A stretch of DNA of 64,000 bases from BOG-908 sp965198825 (GTDB lineage Bacteria > Pseudomonadota > Alphaproteobacteria > Acetobacterales > Acetobacteraceae), in contig CBDAQB010000003.1 of the NCBI GenBank assembly GCA_965198825.1, positions 372,001 to 436,000 on the forward strand, given 5' to 3'. The notes below the pieces were generated by a model. The model had not been told where the DNA came from, did not search any database, and saw only the letters and a list, made by a program, of their open reading frames with translations. Positions 16,752 through 26,000 of the stretch are shown here, in pieces. Position numbers and translations under genes: made by a program. Each line of letters opens with the position of its first letter. Within the stretch, counting starts at the first letter, position 1.

Positions 16752-19313
16752 TCAGCCGCGCCACGCCGCCAGGGCTGCGAAAGGATGATCCGGCCGTGCA
16801 GGCCGCGCGGGAGTTGCTGGAGCCGCAGCAGGCTTGCGCCTTGGCTGGGCAATCATCGGCGGCCGCGGCGGGCCATACTGGTCGGCTGCCAATGACGGCG
16901 CGGGAATAAGGCGAAGGCCGAGGCCGCGCAGGACCGCGGGGAGCATGCCGAGTTTCAAGCCCAGCCGCGGCCCGAGATCGGCCGGCAAGGGCGCTGCCCG
17001 CTGGCGGGTGGCGAAGCTGAGTTCGGCGGCGACGCGCTCGGCGACGTCGAGGCGCAGCACCACCGGCCCTGCCTCGACCCAGCCCATGGCGTACAGGAAG
17101 CCGGGCGGGTGCTCCGGCTTAGGCGTGGTGGAGATGAGGCCGGGGTTGGGCAGCGCGGGGGTAGGCCGTTTGTGGGTGATCGCCCATAGCTGCGCCCGCC
17201 GCGCGGCCGCACGCGGCTTGAGCAGTTCCGGCATGAAAAGGGCGTAGCGGCCGGCGCGTACCCCAAGGGCGCGCAGCCGGCCGCGCCTGCCTGGGTCGAT
17301 GTCGGCATCTGTGGCGCCTGGAACCACGCCGCCGTGCTCCAGCATGCGGTGAAGCGGACCGCGCAGCGCGGCATCGGCGCTCGCGCGTTCGATGGCGGCG
17401 AAAAGTGGTGCGAGGTCGTGGGCGACCTGCTCGTCGAACCATTTCTGCAGGCGGAGCCGGACACGCTCGCGCTGCGCGCCGTCGAGGAACTCGCTGTCCA
17501 GCACCTCGATCATCGGCCTGGTCAAAGCAACGCCTGGCCGGAGCCGGGCGACGGGAGCGCCGTCCCATGTCACGGCGTGGTCGGGCATGGAGGCGAACGC
17601 GGCATCCTTCGCCTGCTCGAGAAGCCCGACGCGACGCGGCATCTCCTCGCGCAAAGCGCGCCTGGCAGCGCGCATGACAAGGCGCTTCTCGGGTCCTTCA
17701 GCCACAGGATCGGGGAGGAAGGCGAAACCCGCGACATGGCCGACGGAATGGCCTTCCACCACCACCTCGCCGCGCGCGGTGACGGCGGAGAGGAATTCAT
17801 CTCCCTCCTCGGCTTCCTCCAGCCGGCGCATGAGGTGGGCGGCGCGCCGGTCCACGAAGCGGGCGGTGAGCCGCTCGTGCAGCGCATCCGAGAGCTTGTC
17901 CTCGATATCGCGTGCGCGGGCCTGCCAGTGGGCGGCATCGGCGACCCAGTCGCCGCGGGCGGCGATATAGGACCAGATGCGAACGCCGGAGAGGCGGGCC
18001 ATCAGCGTGTCGATATCGCCTTCGGTGCCGGCCAGCGTGGAGAAATTCTGGTCGAGCCAGTCCGGCGGCAGCATGCGGCCGGCTGCCAGATGGCCGTAGA
18101 TGGTCGCGCAAAGGCGGACATGGCTGTCGTCGGTGATCTTGCGGAAGTCGGGCACCTGGCAGGCCTCCCACAGCAGCCGCACCTGTCGGCGGCCCTGCGC
18201 CTGGCGGCGGATCTCCTGGTCGCGCGAGAGGGCGGCGAGCACTTCGAGGTCGCTTGCATCGTGCCCACGCACCAGGCCCGGCATCGGCGCGGGCGCAGTC
18301 AGGCTGTCGAGAAGGCGGTCGATATGGCTGAAATCGAGGTCGCTATTGCGCCAGCAGACGGCTTCGATGGAGTCGAAGGCGTGAGCCTCGACGGCCTCGA
18401 CGATCTCGTCCGGCATGGCAGGGCAGGTGCCTGTCGTGCCGAAAGTCCCGTCGCGCATGCCGCGGCCGGCGCGGCCGCCGATCTGGGCGACCTCGGCCGC
18501 CGTGAGCCGGCGTGGGCGGTGGCCGTCGAACTTCTGCAGGCCTGCGAAAGCGACATGGTTCACGTCCATGTTCAGCCCCATGCCGATCGCGTCGGTGGCG
18601 ACGAGGAAGTCCACCTCCTTATCCTGATAGAGAGCGACCTGGGCGTTGCGCGTGCGCGGCGAGAGGCGGCCCATGACCACCGCACAGCCGCCGCGCCGCC
18701 GGCGTATCATCTCGGCAATGGCGTAAACCTCGCCGGCACTGAACGCGACGATGGCGCTGCGCGGCGGCAGCTTCACGAGTTTGGTGGCGCCTGCGTAGGT
18801 GAGTTGCGACAGGCGCGGGCGGGTTTCGATGTCGGCGCCGGGCACCAGGCGCTGTAGCAGCGGCCGTATGGTCTCGGCGCCCAGGAACATGGTTTCGACA
18901 AGGCCGCGGGCATGCAGCAGCCGGTCGGTGAACACGTGGCCGCGGTCGGGATCGGCGCAGAGCTGGATTTCGTCCACGGCGACGAATTCGACGCGGCGGT
19001 CCAGCGGCATCGCCTCCGCCGTGCAGGAAAACCAACGTGCCTCAGGCGGGACGATCTTCTCCTCGCCGGTGATGAGGGCGACGTGTTTCGCGCCCTTCTC
19101 GGCCACCATGCGCTCGTAGTTCTCGCGGGCGAGAAGGCGCAGTGGAAAGCCGATGATGCCGGACGAGTGCGCGAGCAGGCGGGTGATGGCGAGATGGGTC
19201 TTGCCGGTGTTGGTCGGGCCGAGGACCGCCTTTACCCGTGGCCCAAACAGGGGGGGCGCAAAGAGGGAGGCCGCAACCATGTCCCTGCCGACTCCGTATG
19301 CGCCGTCCGCCAT
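16752..19313 (-). CDS. SUV3-like superfamily 2 RNA helicase
   Basis: 853 residues. The Walker A motif is GPTNTGKT, the DEAD-type box reads DEIQL, and motif VI is QIGGRAGRG. The SUV3-type C-terminal domain follows, then a basic Pro/Ala-rich tail. Mitochondrial SUV3 unwinds RNA in a degradosome with a nuclease or PNPase, and the alphaproteobacterial relatives are presumed to work on RNA decay. An alternative start at the methionine at 19280 removes 11 residues. It heads a minus-strand block with the S4 protein, fdxA and carD. Confidence 0.9.
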   Translation of the reverse strand: MADGAYGVGRDMVAASLFAPPLFGPRVKAVLGPTNTGKTHLAITRLLAHSSGIIGFPLRLLARENYERMVAEKGAKHVALITGEEKIVPPEARWFSCTAEAMPLDRRVEFVAVDEIQLCADPDRGHVFTDRLLHARGLVETMFLGAETIRPLLQRLVPGADIETRPRLSQLTYAGATKLVKLPPRSAIVAFSAGEVYAIAEMIRRRRGGCAVVMGRLSPRTRNAQVALYQDKEVDFLVATDAIGMGLNMDVNHVAFAGLQKFDGHRPRRLTAAEVAQIGGRAGRGMRDGTFGTTGTCPAMPDEIVEAVEAHAFDSIEAVCWRNSDLDFSHIDRLLDSLTAPAPMPGLVRGHDASDLEVLAALSRDQEIRRQAQGRRQVRLLWEACQVPDFRKITDDSHVRLCATIYGHLAAGRMLPPDWLDQNFSTLAGTEGDIDTLMARLSGVRIWSYIAARGDWVADAAHWQARARDIEDKLSDALHERLTARFVDRRAAHLMRRLEEAEEGDEFLSAVTARGEVVVEGHSVGHVAGFAFLPDPVAEGPEKRLVMRAARRALREEMPRRVGLLEQAKDAAFASMPDHAVTWDGAPVARLRPGVALTRPMIEVLDSEFLDGAQRERVRLRLQKWFDEQVAHDLAPLFAAIERASADAALRGPLHRMLEHGGVVPGATDADIDPGRRGRLRALGVRAGRYALFMPELLKPRAAARRAQLWAITHKRPTPALPNPGLISTTPKPEHPPGFLYAMGWVEAGPVVLRLDVAERVAAELSFATRQRAAPLPADLGPRLGLKLGMLPAVLRGLGLRLIPAPSLAADQYGPPRPPMIAQPRRKPAAAPATPARPARPDHPFAALAAWRG

Positions 19314-19434
19314 GCAGGGATGATTTGGCTTTTGCCGTCCGCTTGCAAGGCTTGCAAAGCAGGCGGCTGCCCAGGTCGCGCATTCTTGGGTGTGTCTTTA
19401 CAGGCGCCGGGACTGGCTGCCACAGGGTCGCCGC

Positions 19435-20853
19435 ATGACCTATGCCGAACGCGATCTCGACTGCCTGACGGACGATTTCACCGGCAGCCTGCCGGCCTAT
19501 GGTGTGCGCCCGGACGGGCTCGATGCCTTCCTTGCTTGGCTTCCCACTGACCAGGCCGGCTTCTTGCGGGCTACCGGGTTTGCCGCGGCCGCCGGCAAGA
19601 TTTCGCTGCTGCCTGGGGCCGGCGGTGTCGCCGGCGCAGTCCTCGGCCTCGGCGCCGATCCGGAGCCAGCGCTTTGGGGCGCGCTCCCCGCCGCGCTGCC
19701 CGCTGGCGGGAAATGGCATCTGGCGTCCGCCGACATGTCCGATTCGGCGGCCTTTGATGACGCAGTACTCGGCTGGTGTATGGGCGCCTACCGTTTCGAC
19801 GGACTGCAGAAGCAGGAGAAGCCGCCGCGTGCCCGGCTTTGTGTGCCGGCTGGCGAGGCGGCAGCGGTCCGGTGCACGGCACGCGCGATCTGGCTGGCGC
19901 GGGACCTGATCAATCTGCCAGCCAACCTGCTCGGCCCTTCCGAGTTGGCGCAGGCGGCGACCGACGCACTCCGAACACGTGGCGCCGCACCGCTGGTGAT
20001 AACCGGGGAGACTCTGGAAACGGAATATCCTGCGGTTGCCGCTGTCGGCCGCGGATCCGTGCGCGAACCGGCTGTGCTTGTGCTGCACTGGCAGGGTTCT
20101 GGTGCGAACGCAGAATCGCCGCTCGTGTCGTTGTGCGGAAAGGGTGTTTGTTTCGATACCGGAGGATACGACCTCAAGCCCTCCGCTGGGATGTTACGCA
20201 TGAAGAAGGACATGGGCGGCGCCGCAATCGCCCTGGGCCTCGCGTGCATGATCATCGACGCCGACATGCCGGTGCGCCTCGCGTTGCGGCTCGGTTGCGT
20301 GGAGAACGCGGTTTCCGGAAACGCCATGCGGCCGCTCGACGTGATCGCCACCCGGCGCGGCCTGAGCGTAGAGGTCGGCAATACCGACGCCGAAGGCCGG
20401 CTGGTGCTCTGCGACCTGCTCGCAGAAGCAGCGGATGAGACGCCGTCGGTGCTCATGGATTTTGCGACCCTGATCGGTGCGGCGCGCGTGGCACTCGGTC
20501 CCGACATTCCGGCGTTCTTTTCGAATGACGATGAGACAGCCGCGACAGTCATGGAAGCTGCCTCACAAGTACACGATTACGTGTACAGGCTCCCACTATG
20601 GAAAAATTACGATTCCTGGCTTGATAGCAACGTGGCCGATCTGAATAACGTTTCGACGAAGCCACTTGCCGGCGCAATCATTGCTGGATTGTTTCTGCAG
20701 CGGTTCGTACCGGCATCTTGCCGGTGGTTACATTTCGACGTTTACGCCTGGAACGATCAGACAAGGCCGGGCAGGCCGGAAGGCGGCGAAGCTCAAGCCA
20801 TGCGTGCGGCGTATGCAGCACTCGGCTTGATGGTAAAGATGGGAAAGTTTTAA
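19435..20853 (+). CDS. M17 leucyl aminopeptidase family protein
   Basis: 472 residues. The catalytic domain has the M17 metal and active-site residues: GKGVCFDTGGYDLK (Lys, Asp), MKKDMGGAA (Lys, Asp) and NTDAEGRLVL (Asp, Glu, Arg). The N-terminal domain is shorter and more divergent than in E. coli PepA. It should be a cytosolic two-metal aminopeptidase. The ATG at 19435 has AGGG 8 bases upstream. It is divergent from the helicase gene and has no operon partner; about 250 bases without a gene follow. Confidence 0.92.
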   Translation: MTYAERDLDCLTDDFTGSLPAYGVRPDGLDAFLAWLPTDQAGFLRATGFAAAAGKISLLPGAGGVAGAVLGLGADPEPALWGALPAALPAGGKWHLASADMSDSAAFDDAVLGWCMGAYRFDGLQKQEKPPRARLCVPAGEAAAVRCTARAIWLARDLINLPANLLGPSELAQAATDALRTRGAAPLVITGETLETEYPAVAAVGRGSVREPAVLVLHWQGSGANAESPLVSLCGKGVCFDTGGYDLKPSAGMLRMKKDMGGAAIALGLACMIIDADMPVRLALRLGCVENAVSGNAMRPLDVIATRRGLSVEVGNTDAEGRLVLCDLLAEAADETPSVLMDFATLIGAARVALGPDIPAFFSNDDETAATVMEAASQVHDYVYRLPLWKNYDSWLDSNVADLNNVSTKPLAGAIIAGLFLQRFVPASCRWLHFDVYAWNDQTRPGRPEGGEAQAMRAAYAALGLMVKMGKF

Positions 20854-21104
20854 TGAAGCGCCGAAAAGGCACGGATCGAAGTTGAAGAGGCAGACCATTG
20901 CTGGTGAGTTTTGAAACCGAAGCCGTTTGAACTTAAAACTTTCTTTGCGAAGTTGCTCTATATTCGTTCCTGTCCGACACGATCGCGCGAGCACAGGCTG
21001 GTTTAGGGCACTATGGGACACAGATGCGTTGTTGAAACATGCGCAGCGTTTTGGAGCGCAGGAAGTCGGGGCAAGGTGGCCCGATGATGAAAGGAATAGT
21101 GTAA

Positions 21105-21500
21105 ATGGCTGCACCACAGACTTCTGATCAGATGGTCGGCGTCCTCCGCGATACGATCGTCTCTCTGGTTCGTCGCGATGGTCCGGATCTTTCGGCTCGG
21201 CAACTCGGTGTTTTCCTGACCTGCTACTTGCAGGATGGGGCGCATACCGTTCGTGGCTTGGCTGCCGATCTCAATGTGTCGAAGCCGGCGATCACTCGTG
21301 CGCTCGACCGTCTCGGCGAACTCGATCTCGCACGCCGCAAGGTCGATCCGATGGATCGCCGCAGCGTTCTGGTTCAACGCACTCTCAAGGGCGCTGCTTT
21401 CCTGCGTGACCTGCGTTCGATCATGACCGAAGCGACGGCGACGTCTCGCAAGGGTGGGTCCAGCAGCAGCGAAGAACGCCGTAGCCGCGCTCACGGCTAG
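21105..21500 (+). CDS. MarR family transcriptional regulator
   Basis: 131 residues with a winged helix-turn-helix: TVRGLAADLNVSKPAITRALDRLGELDL, split over helix and turn, followed by the wing KVDPMDRRSVLVQRT. The C-terminus is a basic Ser/Arg tail in place of the long dimerisation helix of classical MarR, so it is a short variant. AAGGA is about 10 bases before the ATG. The gene is single, and the 250 bases upstream are AT-rich compared with the surroundings, so they likely contain its promoter. The ligand and targets are unknown. Confidence 0.85.
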   Translation: MAAPQTSDQMVGVLRDTIVSLVRRDGPDLSARQLGVFLTCYLQDGAHTVRGLAADLNVSKPAITRALDRLGELDLARRKVDPMDRRSVLVQRTLKGAAFLRDLRSIMTEATATSRKGGSSSSEERRSRAHG

Positions 21501-21586
21501 GCTGTCAGCGGGGCTCGTTCGGCGAACGGCCCCGCTCGCCTGCATTGTTACTGAGTGAGACGAACCGCCACGCCAACCTGCTGCCG

Positions 21587-22615
21587 TTACCAGCGCTGTA
21601 TTCCCGAGTGGAGTGCTATGCGCCTGACGTAGAACAGCCACAGTGCTTGTGGTAGCAAAACAAGAACAACCGGCCGTTCGGGTGCGAGGCAGCAGAGTGC
21701 GCCCCATGCCACCATTGCCCAGTGTATGATTGTAACGCGCGACGCCCGCATACCCGCGCGATGCGCCACCTGATAAAGATGGCTGCGATGTGCCTCGGTA
21801 AGCCGGTCGCCGGCGAAGAAACGACGCACCAGTGTAAACGCAACATCGAAGAAGATGCCGAATAGCAAGGCCGGCACGAGAAGAACCGAGAGCGTCGGCG
21901 CGCCGAAGCGGCCAGCAAGAATGCCAAGGATAGCTATGGTGAACCCACAGAACTGACTGCCGACATCACCCATGAAGATGCGCGCGCGTGGGAAGTTGAA
22001 CGGCAGAAAGCCGGCAATGCCGGCCGCCAGCGTCAGAGCCGCGACGAAGACGAAGCCGTCGCCTTGTGAGTAAGCAATCGCAGCGAGGACCAGACAGGCC
22101 AGGCCGACGCTTCCGCTTGCGAGGCCATTCAGCCCGTCGATGAAATTCACGGCGTTGGTGGCGAACAGGATCCAGGCCGCCGTAATCGGCCATCCCCAGA
22201 ATCCGAGTGCGACCGCACCCAGCCAGGGCAGATGCACCTGATGCAGAACGATGCCGCACGCCATAGCGAGGATTGCCGCCGCAAGCTGCGCCAGCAGCTT
22301 GATGGCGAAAGGCCAATTCAGCAAATCATCGGCATAGGAGATTACCGAAATACCAAGGCCAGCAGACAAGAATCCTAAAAACGGCAGGTCGGGGATCCTG
22401 GCACGATCGGCGCCTACGAAAAGAATGATCGTGCCGAGCGCGAATGCCGTGACGATGCCGACCCCGCCGCCTTTCGGTGTAGGCACGCTATGCGAACTGC
22501 GCTCAACCGGGTGGTCCAGCGTGCCGACCTTGATCATGACCCGCACCACGGCGGCCGAGATGCCGGCGAGCAGGAGCGCGAAGGCCAGGTGGCTGATAAG
22601 GGCGGTGGTCGTCAT
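21587..22615 (-). CDS. WecA/MraY-type polyprenyl-phosphate glycosyl-1-phosphate transferase
   Basis: 342 residues with about ten membrane segments. The family motifs are present: SSHSVPTPKGGG near the N-terminus, SYADDLLNWP (the aspartate pair), NAVNFIDGLNGLASG and FMGDVGSQFCGF. The enzyme transfers a sugar-1-phosphate from a UDP-sugar to a lipid carrier and so starts a surface glycan. It is transcribed divergently from the PglF-like dehydratase, with a 68-base shared promoter region. The sugar used cannot be read from the sequence. Confidence 0.9.
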   Translation of the reverse strand: MTTTALISHLAFALLLAGISAAVVRVMIKVGTLDHPVERSSHSVPTPKGGGVGIVTAFALGTIILFVGADRARIPDLPFLGFLSAGLGISVISYADDLLNWPFAIKLLAQLAAAILAMACGIVLHQVHLPWLGAVALGFWGWPITAAWILFATNAVNFIDGLNGLASGSVGLACLVLAAIAYSQGDGFVFVAALTLAAGIAGFLPFNFPRARIFMGDVGSQFCGFTIAILGILAGRFGAPTLSVLLVPALLFGIFFDVAFTLVRRFFAGDRLTEAHRSHLYQVAHRAGMRASRVTIIHWAMVAWGALCCLAPERPVVLVLLPQALWLFYVRRIALHSGIQRW

Positions 22616-22683
22616 GCGAAGCTTTGGTCCGGCTGAGAAGGCTCCCCCCTTACCTCGCCGCGAAGCCGGGCTATAGGGACGCC

Positions 22684-24534
22684 GTGAAATCCTCCGCCCA
22701 ACGAATCCTGGTCAACGCCGCGCTCGACGGCGCATTGGCCGCGGTGGCCGCCCCGATCGCCCGCTGGCTCTCCGATCCGCACGGCGGCCTGCTGCACCCG
22801 CTCTGGTTCCTCGCCGGCGGCGGCATCACCCTTCTGCTGGGCGGCATGCCGTTCCGGCTGTCCCAGCAATACTGGCGCTTCTCCGGACTGTCCGACCTCG
22901 TGGGGGTCGTCGGCGGCAGCATCGCTTCCGCCATCCTGTTCGCCCTGCTGCTGGTGGTGACCGGTTTCCGGCTGCCCACCATCACCTTCCCGGTCGTCCA
23001 CGCGCTCACCCTCATGGTGCTGCTCGGTGCGCCGCGCGTGGCCTACCGGCTTTATCGGGGCCGGTCCCGCGGGGAGCAGGTCGCCATCGAGCGGCTTCTC
23101 CTGGTCGGCGCGGAGGAGCATGCCGACGCCTTCATACGCGCGGCCGCCGCCGACCCGACCCTGCGTGTCACCGGCCTGATCGCCTTGTCGGCGCGCCAGG
23201 CCGGCCGGCGCATGCATAATCTCCCCATCCTCGGCGCCATAGAGGACATCCCCCGCATACTCGAGAAGCTGGCCGCCGGCGGCCGCAGCCCGGAGGCGCT
23301 GGTGGTCACAGAGCCGGACCTCGTCGGCGCGCCGCTTGCCTCCCTGATCGCCGCTGCCGAGCACGCTGGCATTCCGGTCAGGCGGGCGCCGCGTCCGACT
23401 GCGCTGACCGCCGCTTCGCGTATCGAGCTGAAGCCGGTCGCCATCGAAGATTTGCTGAACCGCCCGCAGGTGAACATCGACAGGCCGGGCATGCGGCAAT
23501 TCATCGCCGGGCGCCGCGTGCTCGTCACCGGGGCGGGCGGCAGCATCGGCGCCGAGCTCTGCCGTCAGCTCGCGGCCCTGTCGCCGGCCCGCCTGGTGCT
23601 GCTGGACAGCAGCGAATACGCGCTGTGGCAGATCGACCTTGAACTCTCTGAAGCGCCCTCCGGCTGCGCACGCACGGCGGTGATCGCCGACGTCCGGGAT
23701 GCGAGCCGCATCGCCGCCGTGTTCGAGGCGGAGCGGCCGGAGGTGATCTTCCATGCGGCCGCGCTGAAGCATGTCCCGATGGTCGAGGCGAACCCGCTCG
23801 AAGGCCTGCTCACCAACGTCGTCGGCACACGCATCGTGGCGGATGCCGGGCGCGCCGTGGGAGCGTCTGCCATGGTGCTCATCTCCACGGACAAGGCGGT
23901 GAACCCGACGTCCCTCATGGGGGCGTCCAAGCGCGTGGCGGAAATCTACAGCCAGGCGCTCGACATCGCCGGTCGGCAGGACGGCGGCATGCGCTGCGTC
24001 ACGGTGCGCTTCGGCAATGTGCTGGGCAGCACTGGCTCGGTCGTGCCGGTGTTCCGCCGCCAGCTCGAGCGCGGCGGCCCGCTGACCGTCACTCATCCGG
24101 ACATGCAGCGCTACTTCATGACGGTGCGCGAGGCCGTGGCGCTGGTTCTGCAGGCCTGCGTGGTCGAGGCACTCCCACAAGGCGGCATCTTCGTGCTCGA
24201 CATGGGAGAGCCGGTGAAGATCGTCGAGCTGGCGAGGCAAATGATCCGGCTCTCCGGCCTTCGGCACGTGGATATCGAGTATTCCGGCCTCCGCCCCGGC
24301 GAGAAACTGTTCGAGGAACTCTTCCACGGCGCCGAACCGCCTGTGCCGACAGGCCATGCCGGGCTGCTCATGGCGACGCCGCGCACCGTCGAGCTGCTGG
24401 CGGCCGAACGCGCTATCAACCGCATCAACCGCGCATGCCGCCAGGGTCAGCTTACCGAAGCCCTAGGCCTCGTCGGCTCGCTGGTTCCCGAATTCAGCGG
24501 CGCCGTAGCAGCGGTTCCAGAGGAGACCGAGTAA
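22684..24534 (+). CDS. Membrane UDP-GlcNAc 4,6-dehydratase-like protein (PglF/WbpM/CapD family)
   Basis: 616 residues. Membrane helices occupy the first ~130, followed by a CoA-binding-like Rossmann domain (LLLVGAEEHADAF) and the dehydratase domain with GAGGSIGAELCRQL. The active site block STDKAVNPTSLMGASKR has Met in place of the usual SDR Tyr, as in PglF and WbpM. It should make a UDP-4-keto-6-deoxy sugar at the membrane. The GTG at 22684 is chosen for AGGGA upstream; a TTG at 22624 would add 20 residues. It overlaps the aminotransferase gene (TAATG). Confidence 0.88.
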   Translation: MKSSAQRILVNAALDGALAAVAAPIARWLSDPHGGLLHPLWFLAGGGITLLLGGMPFRLSQQYWRFSGLSDLVGVVGGSIASAILFALLLVVTGFRLPTITFPVVHALTLMVLLGAPRVAYRLYRGRSRGEQVAIERLLLVGAEEHADAFIRAAAADPTLRVTGLIALSARQAGRRMHNLPILGAIEDIPRILEKLAAGGRSPEALVVTEPDLVGAPLASLIAAAEHAGIPVRRAPRPTALTAASRIELKPVAIEDLLNRPQVNIDRPGMRQFIAGRRVLVTGAGGSIGAELCRQLAALSPARLVLLDSSEYALWQIDLELSEAPSGCARTAVIADVRDASRIAAVFEAERPEVIFHAAALKHVPMVEANPLEGLLTNVVGTRIVADAGRAVGASAMVLISTDKAVNPTSLMGASKRVAEIYSQALDIAGRQDGGMRCVTVRFGNVLGSTGSVVPVFRRQLERGGPLTVTHPDMQRYFMTVREAVALVLQACVVEALPQGGIFVLDMGEPVKIVELARQMIRLSGLRHVDIEYSGLRPGEKLFEELFHGAEPPVPTGHAGLLMATPRTVELLAAERAINRINRACRQGQLTEALGLVGSLVPEFSGAVAAVPEETE

Positions 24535-25664
24535 TGGAACAGACGATCACCTTCCTGGACCTCAAGGCGCAGCAGAAGCGCATAGAGCCGGCGCTGCGTG
24601 CGCGGCTGGAAACGGTGCTCGGCCATTGCCAGTTCGTGCTCGGCCCGGAAGTGACCGAGCTTGAAGCGCGCCTGGCTGCCTACGGCGGCGCGGCGCACTG
24701 CGTTACCGTCAGCTCGGGCACAGACGCCCTGCAGATCGCCATGATGGCGGAAGGGATCGGCCGCGGCCATGCCGTGTTCCTGCCGGCCTTCACCTATACC
24801 GCCACCGCCGAGGTGCCACTGGTGCTGGGGGCGACCCCGGTCTTCGTGGACGTCGATCCGCGCACCTTCCAGATCGATCCGGAGGATCTGCTGCGACGCA
24901 TCGCCTCGGTCGAAGCCGAGGGGGTGCTCCGGCCACGCGCCATCGTCGGCGTGGATTTGTTCGGGCAGCCCGCCGACTGGCCGCGCCTGCGAGACATCGC
25001 CGCCTCGAAAAACCTCTTTTTGCTCGACGATTGCGCCCAAAGCTTCGGCGCCAGCCTCAGCGGCCGGAAACTCGGAGACGAGGCTGACGCCACCGCCATC
25101 AGCTTCTTCCCCAGCAAGCCGCTGGGCGGTTACGGCGACGGCGGCGCGCTGCTTACCGGCAGCGCCGAACGCGCCGCCCTCTACCGCAGCCTGCGCACGC
25201 ACGGCGAAGGCACCACCCGCTACGAAGTCCTGCGCACAGGCATGAACGGCCGGCTCGACACGCTTCAGGCTGCCGTCCTTCTCGCCAAGCTCGACGTTTT
25301 CGACGAGGAGCTTGCCGCCCGCGAGCGTATCGCCCGCCTCTATGACAGCATGCTCTCCAAGGCCGTGACGACGCCTGCCCGCGTCCCGGACAGCGCCAGC
25401 GCTTGGGCGATCTACGCCATCCTGCTGCGCGACGCGGCAGCACGCGACGCCATGCAGGCGTCGTTGCGCTCAGCCGGCGTGCCGACCGCCATCTATTACC
25501 CGCGTCCGCTGCACCATCAGCCGGCGTACGCCCCGCACCACCGCGGCGGTCCGCTGCCCGTCTCGGAGGATCTCGCGACACGCATTCTCGCTTTGCCTAT
25601 TCATCCGGACCTGACCGAAGCGCAGGCCGCGCGGGTCGCCGAGGCCGTGCTGTCTGCAACCTAG
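24534..25664 (+). CDS. DegT/DnrJ/EryC1 family sugar aminotransferase
   Basis: 376 residues. A PLP-dependent fold with SSGTDALQIA for phosphate binding, DDCAQSFGA before the lysine, and K195 in FFPSKPLGGYGDGGA as the Schiff-base residue. It adds an amino group to a keto-sugar nucleotide. The neighbour supplies a 4-keto product, so a PglE/WbpE-like C4 (or C3) amination is likely; the exact position is inferred. The ATG overlaps the dehydratase stop and AGGAGA lies upstream, so the pair is translationally coupled. Confidence 0.9.
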   Translation: MEQTITFLDLKAQQKRIEPALRARLETVLGHCQFVLGPEVTELEARLAAYGGAAHCVTVSSGTDALQIAMMAEGIGRGHAVFLPAFTYTATAEVPLVLGATPVFVDVDPRTFQIDPEDLLRRIASVEAEGVLRPRAIVGVDLFGQPADWPRLRDIAASKNLFLLDDCAQSFGASLSGRKLGDEADATAISFFPSKPLGGYGDGGALLTGSAERAALYRSLRTHGEGTTRYEVLRTGMNGRLDTLQAAVLLAKLDVFDEELAARERIARLYDSMLSKAVTTPARVPDSASAWAIYAILLRDAAARDAMQASLRSAGVPTAIYYPRPLHHQPAYAPHHRGGPLPVSEDLATRILALPIHPDLTEAQAARVAEAVLSAT

Positions 25665-25712
25665 CAGCCGGGGGGCTGTTCTAGCCGGGGATGCAGGGAG
25701 GCATCACCCCCA

Positions 25713-25874
25713 ATGGACGACGAGAAAACCAACCGCGATCCGCATCACGAACCTTCGACAGGGACCACGCACGGCGTGCCTCATGGAGTCACGCTGGAAG
25801 AAAGCAAAGGCGTGCCTGATTCGGGACGTCACAGCAGCGAATCGCAACCGCTGCACGATCAGAAAGACGAGTAG
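25713..25874 (+). CDS. Small acidic/hydrophilic protein
   Basis: 53 residues, highly charged and rich in His, Asp, Glu and Ser (MDDEKTNRDPHHEPSTG... to ...LHDQKDE). It has no hydrophobic segment, so it is probably cytosolic and disordered. GGGAGG lies about 12 bases before the ATG, slightly long. The stop at 25872-25874 is only 5 bases from a repeat copy, as for the confirmed genes of the window, which supports a real gene end. No family is recognised. Confidence 0.5.
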   Translation: MDDEKTNRDPHHEPSTGTTHGVPHGVTLEESKGVPDSGRHSSESQPLHDQKDE

Positions 25875-25879
25875 AAGGC

Positions 25880-25992
25880 GTTCTTTTTTGAAAAAAAGAA
25901 CCAAAAAACTTTTGCTCCTTGAGGCCGGGCCGTAACGCAATCACGGTCCCAAGGTCGTAAAAGTTTTTTGCTTCTTTTTTTCAAAAAAGAAG
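25880..25992. repeat. Nested-palindrome repeat, copy 5
   Basis: Orientation F. It is placed between the convergent 53-residue gene and the GST gene. The spacer contains ACGGTCCC, the reverse form of the shared GGGACCG block. Confidence 0.93.
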
Positions 25993-26000
25993 TGCTTGCC

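Noticed and set aside
20927..20964. Sigma-70 promoter for the MarR gene (TTGAAC ... TATATT)
   Set aside because: The two boxes are 26 bases apart, too far for a standard promoter, so it is not listed as a feature.
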